Part shown: in pieces, positions 11,600 through 23,200 of the stretch
Layout: each line of letters starts with the position of its first letter
Numbering within the stretch: the stretch's first letter is position 1
From: Membranipora membranacea
Lineage: Eukaryota > Bryozoa > Gymnolaemata > Cheilostomatida > Membraniporidae
Assembly: GCA_914767715.1 (NCBI GenBank)
Contig: OU612072.1
Span: 6,198,001-6,262,000, forward strand
Direction of reading: 5' to 3'
DNA: 64,000 nt
Program-made: the position numbers and the translations under genes
Notes under the pieces: model-generated
What the model was told of the DNA's origin: nothing
What the model saw: the letters and a program-made list of their open reading frames with translations, nothing else
Database searches by the model: none

Positions 11600-14500
11600 A
11601 TGTCCGATCGACAGCAGTTAAGTATGGCTGAGCTTGATGTGACAGAGGACATGGATAATCTCCTCGGAATTTCAACTATAACTCTTCAAACAGGTCTCAG
11701 GTCAGCAGGTGAGTTACGACAATATTTTCATATTAAATGCCCAATGTCATCATGAGATGTGGCCTGATTTTGGCTACTCGAATTAAAAATTGCTTGAAGT
11801 ATCAGTATAGATATCTGGGTATTACCTAAGTGTGCACATAACCCGTCAATGAAACATGTCTATGTCTCTTACTACCACTTTACTTTGGTGCTTTGGTTGA
11901 GTTCAGGGGCGTATATTCTAAAAAATTTCACTCACTGACTTTGAAGAGATGAGCATAATGATCGGGCGCAGCCCGATCCACACGCCGAAAGCGTGGCGGG
12001 GAGGGTGTGGGAGGGGCGCTTAAGCGCCCTCCCACCACGGAAATTTTTGCATATCGGTAGCAAAATAGTGCAAGCAGAGAGGTGAGCACTGAGCTGTTGG
12101 GTACTTTCAGAAAACAACTCAATAGCAGTAGAAGATTATGGTAAAAATGCTCCAGTTATAAAGCACCCAATTGAAAAAAACTGACCTTGATGGGATTCGA
12201 ACCCACAACAAGTTTATTAACAGTGATTATTAGGCAGACGCTCTCCACACTGAGCTATTCAGCCATTCACAGAAGTCCATGGGCCGTGAGTGCTAATATA
12301 CGCCACTAGTTGAGTTCTACTTTTTGCCAACCCCCCCTCCCTCCCCCCTCTTGGAACCAACTTTACATAAGAAAGACATGAAACTTAGGGATTTCATGAC
12401 TGACTAATATCCTCTATTCTACAGAATTTTTCTCTTGAAAAGCATCAAAGCAATGAGCGCTGACCATATTCTGAGACAAATTCTATGTCAATTTCAAATC
12501 TATGTACATAACACATGACTATTGATCTGTTTTCTTATTTGACAGGGCCAAATGCAGCAGATACTCAACATATGTTTCTACCAACAACGATAGATGAGGC
12601 AGGAGTAAGTATACTTTAAGACATGCTAATGCTAATCACAAAGTGCGCCATTTTGTATCATCTTCACCGCCGGAAACATTGTTTACGAAAGAACAACAGA
12701 GCATAGCTTAACTTGTTCAAAGAACTAACAAATGGATCACCAATTAACTGAACAAAATCTTTTATCCTTGATCACAGGCTGTCGGGCTTATTGTAGAATA
12801 TTGATTTTCAATTTTATGTGAATTGTCAGTATCAATGAAAGGGATTTAGTGTATTACTAATTGAGCTATGTTATTTGGCAACCTTTTGGACTAAACCATT
12901 GCCACCCATTGCCTTGGCCAGTTATATCTGTGTTTTTACTGCCATTGCTAAATATTTTTTTGTTTCGACTTGCAGTTCAAAAGGCCTAGTTCAGTTTCCA
13001 TTCTCTGACCCCTGTTACATAATAACATAGTTGACTGTACACTTATGGCCATTTAATGCTGCTCAACTTCCTTGTTAAAAATATCACACATGGTAGTTAT
13101 AGATTAATTTTATCTCCCGCCAAGGTAATTTATTATAGCATACTTATACTCCATACTTTATTGTTTGCATTCCTACTGAAGATTGGACTAGTTTTATTGT
13201 GAACTGATTAGACTATACTATTTGATTGGCCCTGACCCAACTACATAGCAAAGCAAAGTTGTTTTGTCTCTTTGATCCACAAGTTGTTCTCCTATTTTTT
13301 ACCCACACATTATTAGGATTAATGACATTCGAATTCAACTTTTGGTGAGATTTTGCAGTGAGCGGTTTGGTCAGGGCTGCCAGAATTGATTGCACGTATA
13401 GAGTGGCATGCTTCGCCATGACTGAAAAGAAGCTTCATCAACATCATACACCCCTGAGCTGAGCGCAATTCATTTGGCTGTAATTTAATAAAACATAACT
13501 CCTCCAGACATAGGTAGCTGTAATAAAGATAGGACAACATTTTTGTATGTTACAGTACACTTCGGATGAGGAATTTTCACCTAAGAACCCTAGAAAGCGT
13601 AAATGTGGTAAACAAAGTGAAACTCCTCAGGAGAAGTACAAACGAGAGGAGAAAAACAGAGCTCAGAGGGAGAGAAGAAAAGCGAAGAAAGAAAAGGAAG
13701 AACAGGTACCTGCTTACATAAATCATCCTAACAATACTTTGCAGGATCAAATTCAGCTGCTGTATTCTGTAAACCTATTTTCATTCAGTGACGGAATAGT
13801 AGGTAGTATTGCAATGTAATTGTTAGGATTTAAGCATCTTGATATATGACAGTTGCAGGTTGGATACCTGGTCAGGAAATAATTTCTTCAAGCATACCCA
13901 CAGCCAATTTTCTCCTAATCTGGGAGGTGCATCCTAATGACTTGCTAAAGATCTTTTTGCCTGATGACTGTCACTTAAACATTCATTTCTGCCTGTACAC
14001 AGTAGTTGCTCCATCGTGATACTACCAATGTGATTTGCTGTTAAGTTAAGACTACAAGTCAAAAAAATGTAGTACCCATTTCAGTTTATTATCATAATTA
14101 GTACAGCGATGAGCTGAGAATTTTGCTTCACCATCATCCGGTAAAGTTCATCTACCACCGTGGAATTGTTCTTAAGGGAGGTGCTAAACAATTTGCTGTA
14201 TGAATGATATATCTGAAAGCAGAAGTTCAAACTGCAGTCGACATCATGTCTACTATAACTGGAAATGATTTCATTGTATTACAGACTAGTCTTGATTTGA
14301 TAAAAACAAAAGCAGAGAACCAAGTTCTTCAAGAACAGCTCCAGAGAAAAGAAGAGCAGTCACAAACTACTACCGACTGGTGGGATACCTTGCAACGGAT
14401 ATCTGATGATGAATGGAATAACCATGATGCCATCCAACAAACAGGTGCTCTCCTGATTGAAGAAGATCAATATTATTCACGGGCCCAGTCCGATTTCTAA
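11600..14500 (+). CDS. bZIP-like protein with strongly basic region
   Basis: The exons are 11581-11708 (ATG at 11600), 12546-12604, 13556-13705 and 14285-14500. Phases 1, 0 and 0 match at every junction. The N-terminus is acidic (MSDRQQLSMAELDVTEDMDN). Exon 3 carries an NLS-like run (NPRKRKCGK) and a basic helix (YKREEKNRAQRERRKAKKEK). Exon 4 continues as an amphipathic helix (LDLIKTKAENQVLQEQLQRK), then an acidic tail ending QSDF. This matches the layout of a short bZIP: activator, basic region, zipper. The zipper is short (about three heptads) and the basic region departs from the usual Asn/Arg signature. Exon 1 starts after an acceptor, so a noncoding upstream exon is likely. A SINE/MITE composite sits in intron 1. 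Confidence 0.78.
11905..12309 (-). mobile_element. hAT-like MITE carrying a tRNA-like Pol III module
   Basis: The element is flanked by 8-bp direct repeats TTGAGTTC (11897-11904 and 12310-12317). Its ends are inverted (AGGGGCGTATATT and AATATACGCC). On the minus strand it contains a tRNA-like segment: an A-box-like TAGCTCAGTGTGGAGAG, a perfect B box GGTTCGAATCC and a following T run. A GC-rich palindrome near 11960-12035 lies beyond. A second copy is at about 33513-33928. Confidence 0.75.
12182..12272 (-). ncRNA. tRNA-like segment within MITE
   Basis: The A box and the B box (GGGTTCGAATCCC) are well kept, and the D stem GCTC/GAGC pairs. The anticodon region is about 14 nt too long and the acceptor stem pairs poorly. 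It is therefore a tRNA-derived promoter module rather than a functional tRNA gene. Confidence 0.55.
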
Positions 14501-14561
14501 ACCTTTTAAAAAGAATTCATCGTGTTAAGAAAAACTCCTTTGTATTTGATTTTGAAGTTAA

Positions 14562-14828
14562 GATGGCTGATCCAGTAAGTTCTACTTGAGCTACTTTTTA
14601 CTTTTTAATTTAATTATAAAGAGGGTACTGCTGCCTGATATATCAGGCAGCAGTAGCCTTTTTTAAATTTGAAAGAGGATTCATCCCTTTCAAAAAAATT
14701 CAATTGGAACACTCAACATGTTATAAATTTGCCTAAAACGAAACTGACAGCAAAACTCACTTAGCTTTATCTGACACATGGGTTTTGCAGCATGTTCCAC
14801 AAGCCTTCACTAATATTGCTTTATAATG
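14562..14828 (+). other. Possible tiny first exon of an unidentified gene
   Basis: ATGGCTGATCCA is followed directly by a perfect GTAAGT donor (14562-14573). A later acceptor (TTTTGCAG, near 14790) opens HVPQAFTNIAL then TAA, in phase. A 15-residue product is not convincing, so this is a weak or decayed gene start, or chance. Confidence 0.15.
14626..14655. repeat. Perfect 30-bp palindrome
   Basis: TACTGCTGCCTGATA is followed at once by its exact reverse complement, with a T run just after (CCTTTTTT). It lies about 125 bp past the stop of the second bZIP-like gene and is GC-rich against an AT-rich background. Confidence 0.8.
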
Positions 14829-15198
14829 CAGGTCACTGTATTTATTCACCCAATCGTTGCTGAACAGGTTAGGATGTTTATTTAATGACTAAAGGTTTTT
14901 ACCATTTCTGTTCCACAATCAATCACATAGCCTCAGAGCAGAGTGTTGATTGATCATAAGGGGCACCAGTCTGCCTGCCTTGCTAATGCAATTGGAAAGC
15001 TCAGATTCCTACGCAATTTCTCTTTATGAGTTTATAACTTGCTCAAGATGAGTTGGAAGTTTTCTCTACAAACTAACTGTTGCACTGCATGCCGCAAGTA
15101 GTTTAACCGTGATCTCAATAAAAGTGTTTTGAGCTCACTATTATGCAAGGGAACAGGGCTACCCACGGTTCCCATCCCAGAGCATAGCTAAATAATAT

Positions 15199-15232
15199 CC
15201 CCAGCTTCATATAGGTTTTATATGAAGCGGGG
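15199..15232. repeat. Hairpin (about 14-bp arms)
   Basis: CCCCAGCTTCATATA faces TATATGAAGCGGGG across a short loop with one mismatch. It is probably the remnant of a small foldback element. Confidence 0.5.
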
Positions 15233-17275
15233 AACAGAAGAAAGTTTTATTCTTTGTACCTTTGTCGAAGTCATGGTAGACTGCTCCCACCCCAAGCAGG
15301 CTACTCGTTATACTGTTTTTCCTCTTGTATCATCACTATAGATTTTTCACTATATATTCTATTGTATTTTTCAGTGAAAAGATTAATAAGAAAGTTTGGG
15401 TTTCATTGATATTTGTTAACTACCCGATCTTATTTGCCATGATTATCATATTGTTATCATTATTTGGTCTCAGACAATTGCCATACAATCACCACACGTA
15501 TATGTTATAGTACGGTGTTGTTTCTGTTTGTTATACCACAGAAGTTTAAATTACTTTAAAATATGATTTGAATATTTTATGTTTTATATCTATCTTTACA
15601 ACTGTTTTGTGATAATCTTGCTACTTTTGCTATCCGCTTTGATCAAATCAAGCAACATTGTAGGGTAACCTCTCAGTAAGGCTATACTGATGGTTATGGG
15701 GTTTGCTTGATAAGATAAGACAGGATAGACAGATATCTATTTGTTGATAATAAAAAAACTGGCTCGATGCCTACCAAACAACCGACCATCTTGTGTTTTG
15801 TATATACTATAAAGTGTCGGCAAAATGATAGCAAATACAGCAGAGCTTGATGCGATTGAAGGACCTTGTCATTCACCTAGAGTAAACAGCTTCTATTTTT
15901 TTGGATAACTGGCTGATTATATTTAGCCTTGTGGCCCAGCAAACTTTTGGGTTCTCTTGTGGGCTTCCTGACAATACTAGATTCTCTGTCATAACTAATG
16001 ACAGCAAATCCACTAAATAATGTTTTATGCCATAAACATGGCTTTTTGGGAATTCCTGTTAGGGGATTTCTCAATTGAAGTTATTAATTAATGCTCATTG
16101 ATAAGATAGCATCTTTTGTACATGTATACTAATATGAAAGAGGAAAAAGCAATCAATAGTAGGCTGCCTATACAGTGCTAATGCCATATAAAAGAGCATC
16201 TTATCATTTAGCATTCTAACTCCATTACTATCGAAAAGTAGTAAGAACTCAGCTACCCTTTTTGTTACGAAATAGTTGTCTACATAAATAGATGCCCATC
16301 ATCAGTACAAGTTTGTTAACTCCGTGGATACTGAGAGGTGTCTGAAAAATAAAGAATCAAAGCTACAATCCACAGGCGGAACAAACCTGACTCACTCCAT
16401 TATGTTTGTCTCAGAGGGAACAAAAGTGCCCTGAGATTGTGATGTACGTTAGTAACAGGCCAACCATATATACCATCTTTTGACGGAAAATGATTTAATT
16501 AGGTTCAGAAATATGACATATAATACTTGAAGACAATTCACAAATTTTCCAACCACGATCATTAAGGAGTTGTCTTTTTTCCCCGCAACAAATGGGTCAA
16601 CTCTTCACACCACAAACCACCTCTGCTATATTGTTATATAGAGAAGTTGCACTAACGGTGGGCGTGGGTATAGGACTTGGCGAGAGTACTATGGTTCCTG
16701 TTCTTTGGATATTCAGAATTTTGAGAATTGAGTGAACGATGTTAGTGTGCTCTATTGTAGGATTTACATTGTGGTTATTGCGGGGCAAGGGGCAAGTTGG
16801 TTGCTGTCTTTGGTTATTCTGGATCAAGAGTCCAATGATTCAAAACATTGTTTTTGCTTATAAATACTTGGTTACCAGGAAACGGGTGAAGAAACACAGA
16901 TTTGAAAAAAAAAAATTGTCACACATGCAAAAAAGAACAAATACATACAAAAAAACTGAGATTCAAGACAAACAGTATAAGAATTACAAAATTTACACAT
17001 ATTTACTAACAGCATTATTAGTTTTTAGATCAAAACACTGATTTTACTACATTTTACCGAGGATGACTGAAAGGAATAAATTTCTTTGGCTCAACAGCTA
17101 ACTACAACAAACAATTGAAGCTGGTATTTACGTCAGCCCTCACCGAGTTGATGGTATTCTGCAGTTCAATTCTTTAGATGCTGGGCAGCAATAATGTCTT
17201 TTTTAAGGAGGGCTGCTTTGAGTCCACACTCGCCTTTACCAATATGTATAGTGATCTTGTCATCGGTTGTGATAG

Positions 17276-20200
17276 CTAGAAATCCAGCCCAGTAGTAGCT
17301 GCGCCTCCCAAACCTGAGAGCAACTGAAATACATTGATGAGAAAATTCAAATAACCACTTGATATTTAAGTATTTATGATAAATAATGTTATAATACAAA
17401 CATAATATAACATTATTTATGATATACTTAATACAGTATTAATACACACACAGAAATTTCTTATTTGTTAGATTGAGATTGAAATGAGGGCAGGATTTGA
17501 TTGATGATTGAATATGCAAACGAATTTCGCAACATGATTGTCATAAATATATATCTATCACTGGACATCGTCATTTTTGGGTCTCTATCAAAATGGTGCA
17601 AATCAATCGCTCAAATGCCATATCAGCAAGCGGGTCAAGTTTGATCCAATTTGCCTGCATTCAGAATCGCTTCAGTCCCTCTTGTTAGCCTACAGCGGCT
17701 AGAGGGGGCAACTCAAAATGCATACTCTAGTTCTAACCCTATACACACCTGTGAGATATTTTTACCGGTTAGCGCTTGCACTGCTGGAGGTAGACTAGAG
17801 ATGAGTTTGCTAACTTCCAGTGAGGTCCTATCTTCTCCAATCATCACTACTTCATCTATCTTCTTTAGAGGTTGAGCAACCTCAGCTGCTATCTAAAAAT
17901 CGGTAACCATAGAATACTTATTTCTGATGGGGATGACAGGAAAATTCTAATAAAATAAATCTGCATGGTAAGAGCCTTCAGCTGCGCATATGGCAATGGT
18001 GATTTACTCGTAGATAGATTTACGTGGGATGTACATTTACAGGTTTAGCTGTTTAACCTGAGTTTTTGTGAGATTTCCTTTGTGAGCACTAGGGATGTAT
18101 TTGCTGTTGTGTGCAAAGCTGATCACAAATAATCTAGACGTCAGCTACTACATTGGGAAATATTAATGGGAGGAACTGATTGTGCCAGCCCTAGTCTGCC
18201 GGACAAGGGTTGACCAATAACTAAATATTGTTGTGTCCACAAAGGTTGAAAATCATTGGTACATATCTTCGACCATAACTTGAACAACGGAAAAAGACAT
18301 TTGTCTTCACCTAAGGGCTGCGATTTCTTCAACAAATGAACTTCAGTAATTGGCTGGCTGGATCATACACGACAAACCACCGAAATGGCTGGCTGGAGCG
18401 GAAGTCCAACCAGAGACCTTCCATGCATGCACACTGATGCTCAGCTCTCTCACCTACTGCGCCACCTCCCACTCCGACAAATACTTCACTTTACTGTGTT
18501 GAGACATGCAGAAATGTTTAATCCAGCTTGACCTACACTTACATCTACACCTACCCTACACCTACACATACACTTACTCCTACCCTGCACTTACATCTAA
18601 CAAATACTTACACCTACCCTACACCTACACCTGACCTACCTGAGGCAGCTTCTTGACAATAAGAGAAGAGATGGCAGCGTTACCGTAACGCTTGAACGCT
18701 TCTGCTCGTAGTCTGAGATACTCGGCCTCTGCGTTACCTACGTTCTCGATCTTTGAGGCTTCAGCATTTCCTATAAGCTTAATCCCCTCGGCAGCACCAC
18801 TAGCTGCTGCTATCTTCTCATATCTGTAATGAATAATTCAAAAGATATTCAAAAATGAGTTGTCTTACACAATTGAAACATATCATAGATAACACAATCA
18901 CAGAAACTTATAGCAAGAATTGGAAAAAATCAGGGTTTCAGAAATAAAGCTGATGTTAGGTAGTAATGACTATTAGAAACTGAGCGCATCACCAACCGCG
19001 GATTGGAGATACCATTCAAAACACCAGTATACAAGTATATCACTTTCTAAGACTCATGTTCAAAATCTAACTGTCTTACTATCGTTGAGCAATCTAGCAT
19101 AGTTTATTCTTTCAAGCTCTTGGATTCTCTATCTACTAAGATTGGTATCATTCCTAAATCAATTAGATCAAGAGTTTGAAAATAACGAAAGAATGATAAA
19201 CTAATATGTGTCAGAGATACCTTAAAAGGCCTAAATAGTAGTTATCTAACCTCTGACCCTCTGCTATCTTCTCTAGTTTATATCCTTCAGCTTCTGCAGC
19301 TTTTCTAACTGTAGCCACCAGCTCCTTCTCCTTTCTGGTTAGTATAAACAAGGCATCGTTATTTTTCAGATCATATAAAGAAATTATCAGATTCAAAACA
19401 CTAACTATCCTTAGACTGATTTTACTCCCTTTGGTTTAATGAGCCTACAGCCCTATGAGACAACTCAGAAGTGATAAACCCGCATAATACAAGCAATTTG
19501 TTATACATAAAACCCATCACTTGCAGCCGTTGAAACTGTACCGGTCGCGTGGCTTCACCAGAAAACCCAGGCAGCATTATAAAGATGCTTTGGTAACTGA
19601 CAGTGGGTTATCGCTCCGAGTACAGAAAGGTTACAAGGAAATTTCTATGACTAGAATAACTGATTTTCACTATAGCCACAATGAACTGCATCAATGTGAG
19701 TAACATTAAGCATGAAACATCAGAATAACGCCAACAATTAAGAGATTAACAATTTTAACCATCAAACCGCTTTGCTTGCATGAAAAGGTAATTCCAATTT
19801 ATTAAATCCTGGATACATAGCAATATGGATGCATAAAACTACATTATGTTTAAAACAGACCTGAGAATTTCTTTATCTTCTATGTCTACTTGTTTTCTTC
19901 TCTCGACGATGTCTATCTGCACTTCTTCCTTAGTGATTTCCTGTTTAGTTTTTGCTGACTGGAGTTCGTAAGCTAACTCTGCTTCTGCTTGCTGTCCAAC
20001 ATATATAACCCACAATCCATTGAACTAATTTTTAGAACATTCTACACCATAGAAAAAACCGAAGGGCGTACAAACATATCTTGCTTGGTGAATAATAAAT
20101 ACTAGACAAAGGAGGAATATTTTGAAACAATCGTTCCACATTTGGTTGGTCAATTAATCATTTAGAGGGCAACTCAGGAGGGAGTTATTTCCACGTGACA

Positions 20201-23200
20201 ATACCCTGTCTCCATTACTCTTCAAAAGACCAAGTTCACACAGTTCAAATGAGGTTCGGAATAATGGATGACACCAATATCATTATTATTATCACATTAT
20301 TATTTTGGTCCACAATAAACTAACTAATTATTGTGTTACCTACAGCCGTTTTCACTTCTACGCTGAACGCGGCTTGTTTAGCTTCGAATTCTCTCTTATA
20401 ATCAGCGACACCTGTCTCCACTTTGTATGTAACCTCCATAGTTTGTCTCTTACATTCAGATTCCTGTTAAAAATACATAAATATACTGACCGCCCAAAAA
20501 TATCTCAAAACGATTTGCCCAAAATGACATGGAAAGAAACTAAGCTATGAGGGAGAACTTGTTTGCAGTACAGCAAGTACAGATATAAAATCAGAATAGA
20601 CAGTTTTCTGAGCTCTGATTTAGGCCTCAATTAGGAGTTGTCCTCTCTCCAGTTTGGTACTTTTAACACACGCCGCATAGGAAAAACGTGCTGAAAAGAG
20701 GGTTATCTTGAAAACCGCTTATAATAGGTAAAAATTATTTTTGATTCAGAATCTGCAACACTGAAAACTCATATGGACATAGTTTGGGAAATAATTTTAG
20801 TATTTGGATAGTCAATTATAGCATTTTCCGCCTGTTTTGCGGACAATTTGGCAGAATCTTTCATGAGTTTCGTCACCAAAATTAAGATTTATCAACATTC
20901 AAGCCTCCAATGATTTGGAAACCCTATCTCACAGGGTTTTCAATGGCGCCGACCCCGAATCAAAAATAATTTCTATCCTAGTATTAGCGGTTTTCAATAT
21001 AGCCCTCTTTCTGCAGGTTTTTCCTATGCGGCGTGGGTTAAAAGTATCAAACTGGAGAGGACAACTCCAAATCAAAGCATAAATAAGAGTTCAGAAAACT
21101 GTCTATACATACAAAACTCACAGCGATTGACCTCCCTCAATCCCTCCCTCCCTCCCTCCCTAAAGGTGTTGATCTTGTTTGGCTAGGTAATTACTACCTC
21201 TTCCCTTCCCATGCTACAGGCAGTGAACTATAAGGAAGGGAGCAACTCGATGATGCAGGCAAAGTAAATGAAACTTGATCTAATACAGACCTTTATGGTG
21301 GCGTCTCGTTCAGCTTCTGCTTTAGCTATATCAGCATCTCTTATAACTACGGCAGTCTGAGCTCGTCCTAGTGATGATAAATACTCAACTTTATCTGATA
21401 CGTCTCTGAGAAGGAAAATAATATATCAATATACAGACATATACATATAAATACATATATACATATAAATACATATACATATAAATACATATACATATAA
21501 ATACATACATATAAATACATACATATACATGAATACATACATATACACAAATACATACATATACATGAATACATACATATACATGAATACATATATATAC
21601 ATGAATAAATACATATACATGAATACATACATATACGCAAATACATACATATACATGAATACATACATATACACGAATACATACATATACATGAATACAT
21701 ACATATACATGAATACATACATATAAATACATACATATCCATATACATATAAACATATAAATATGTGTAAAAATATTTATAATAGATATAAAAGTTTCTG
21801 AGGAAGAGATTATTCATACATGGACATACATAAAGCAAGCATCAACATCAAATCAATCAAACAAATCTTTACGCTTCATCGTTATACGATTTAGCGAAAC
21901 AGAACCCCAAAATCAATCTCTCAAAAAAAGTTTTGGGATTTACGGTAATTTCTAAAATTTCATTGAAAACACTTGATGATGTGTGATTTTTTTAAATGTC
22001 TGAAATACATGTCTCAGAGCCAGAAGACCTTGGGTTGAGTGTTGTACCAGAAGTTAGATCGATGTTTCATTTGCAGTGACTCTCCTCTCTTTGAATACAG
22101 GAAAAAAATGATCACTTCACTTTGACGATCGATCATCAACGCCAAATGAGTATTCAAGATGTTAGACCTGAATCTACAATTCGACTCTGTTACCTGATAG
22201 TGAAGCTGAGAATTTCAATACCCATCCTGCCGAGATCTGGAGAAGCCACCTTCCTGACTAACTTAGCAAATTCTTCTCTATCTCTATATACCTGTTCTAC
22301 TGTTAGACTGCCTGCAAACAAACATAATATACATTATTATGATTGACCATCAAACTTGACTTTTGTCTTTTCAAATTAGTCGTTGAACTTAGATTTAAGT
22401 CTCTGAAATTTAATGATCATAGAGGGTTTTTAAATAAGCGAATTTTTCATAAGCGAATGATTTAATTTTATTCAAAGATTTTTCATGTTTGATTATTGAG
22501 GTCATCCCTGCTGCAAATCGAAATACCAGCAGCATATTTTGAGGTATATACAGCGAAGCAAGGTTGTGCTACAAGTATAACGCAATGAGTCACAAATTGG
22601 GTTCACATGAGTGCCTATGATGATGACTCACTTACCCAGAATACATCTGAGATGTCCCTCCAGCGTATTTAGTAATGTATTCTTGATCTCATAAATAGAT
22701 TTACCCAGGAACTGCTCGCAAGCTGCCTTGAGTAATTCTTCATCAGTCATCACCTACAATTTGGAGTAAATTTATACATTTCATAATTTTGTGCATTTTA
22801 AGACAGAGCTCATATCTTTAAGACAGCATGGCTGAAACCTTTTATTATTCATGCAAATGAATCAATAGCGGTACATACATACAGAAGACAGTATTAATTA
22901 TCATACCAGAGTTTTCCTAGCAAATTTGGACTAAAACCATATTCTGCTTACTTAGGCATCACAACAAATATATATCATTAGACGACACATGTGATTTAGA
23001 GTAATGTGTCACAGACCTTACACTGGGCAACACCTGGGACTTTAAGTGCAGTGATATGACCTTACACCTTACACCTTGCCATGTTACACACGTGATAATG
23101 GGCGACACATGTGATTTAGAGAGATGTGTGACATACCTTACACTGGGCGACACCTGTGACAGTTAGTGGTACTCCCTCTGATGTTTCTACACTTTCACAC

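Larger units (their letters stand above)
14574..17275. other. Intergenic, no supported gene
   Basis: ORFs of 60-100 codons on both strands show no domains or splice logic. The stretch holds a perfect 30-bp palindrome at 14626-14655 and an imperfect hairpin at about 15199-15232. Confidence 0.45.

Noticed and set aside
12182-12272. Functional tRNA gene
   Set aside because: The acceptor stem does not pair well, the anticodon region is too long, and it sits within a repeated element with TIRs.
16739-17041. 100-codon plus-strand ORF
   Set aside because: Lys/Tyr/Thr-rich translation of AT-rich sequence with poly-A; no support.
17166-17399. 77-codon minus-strand ORF at the end of flotillin-2 (FGRRSYYWAG...)
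   Set aside because: Using the acceptor 7 nt further on gives a short flotillin-like C-terminus; the longer frame has no family support.
21368-21838. Long ORFs on both strands (Tyr/Cys/Ile repeats)
   Set aside because: They arise from the ATACAT-type satellite, which has no stops in several frames.
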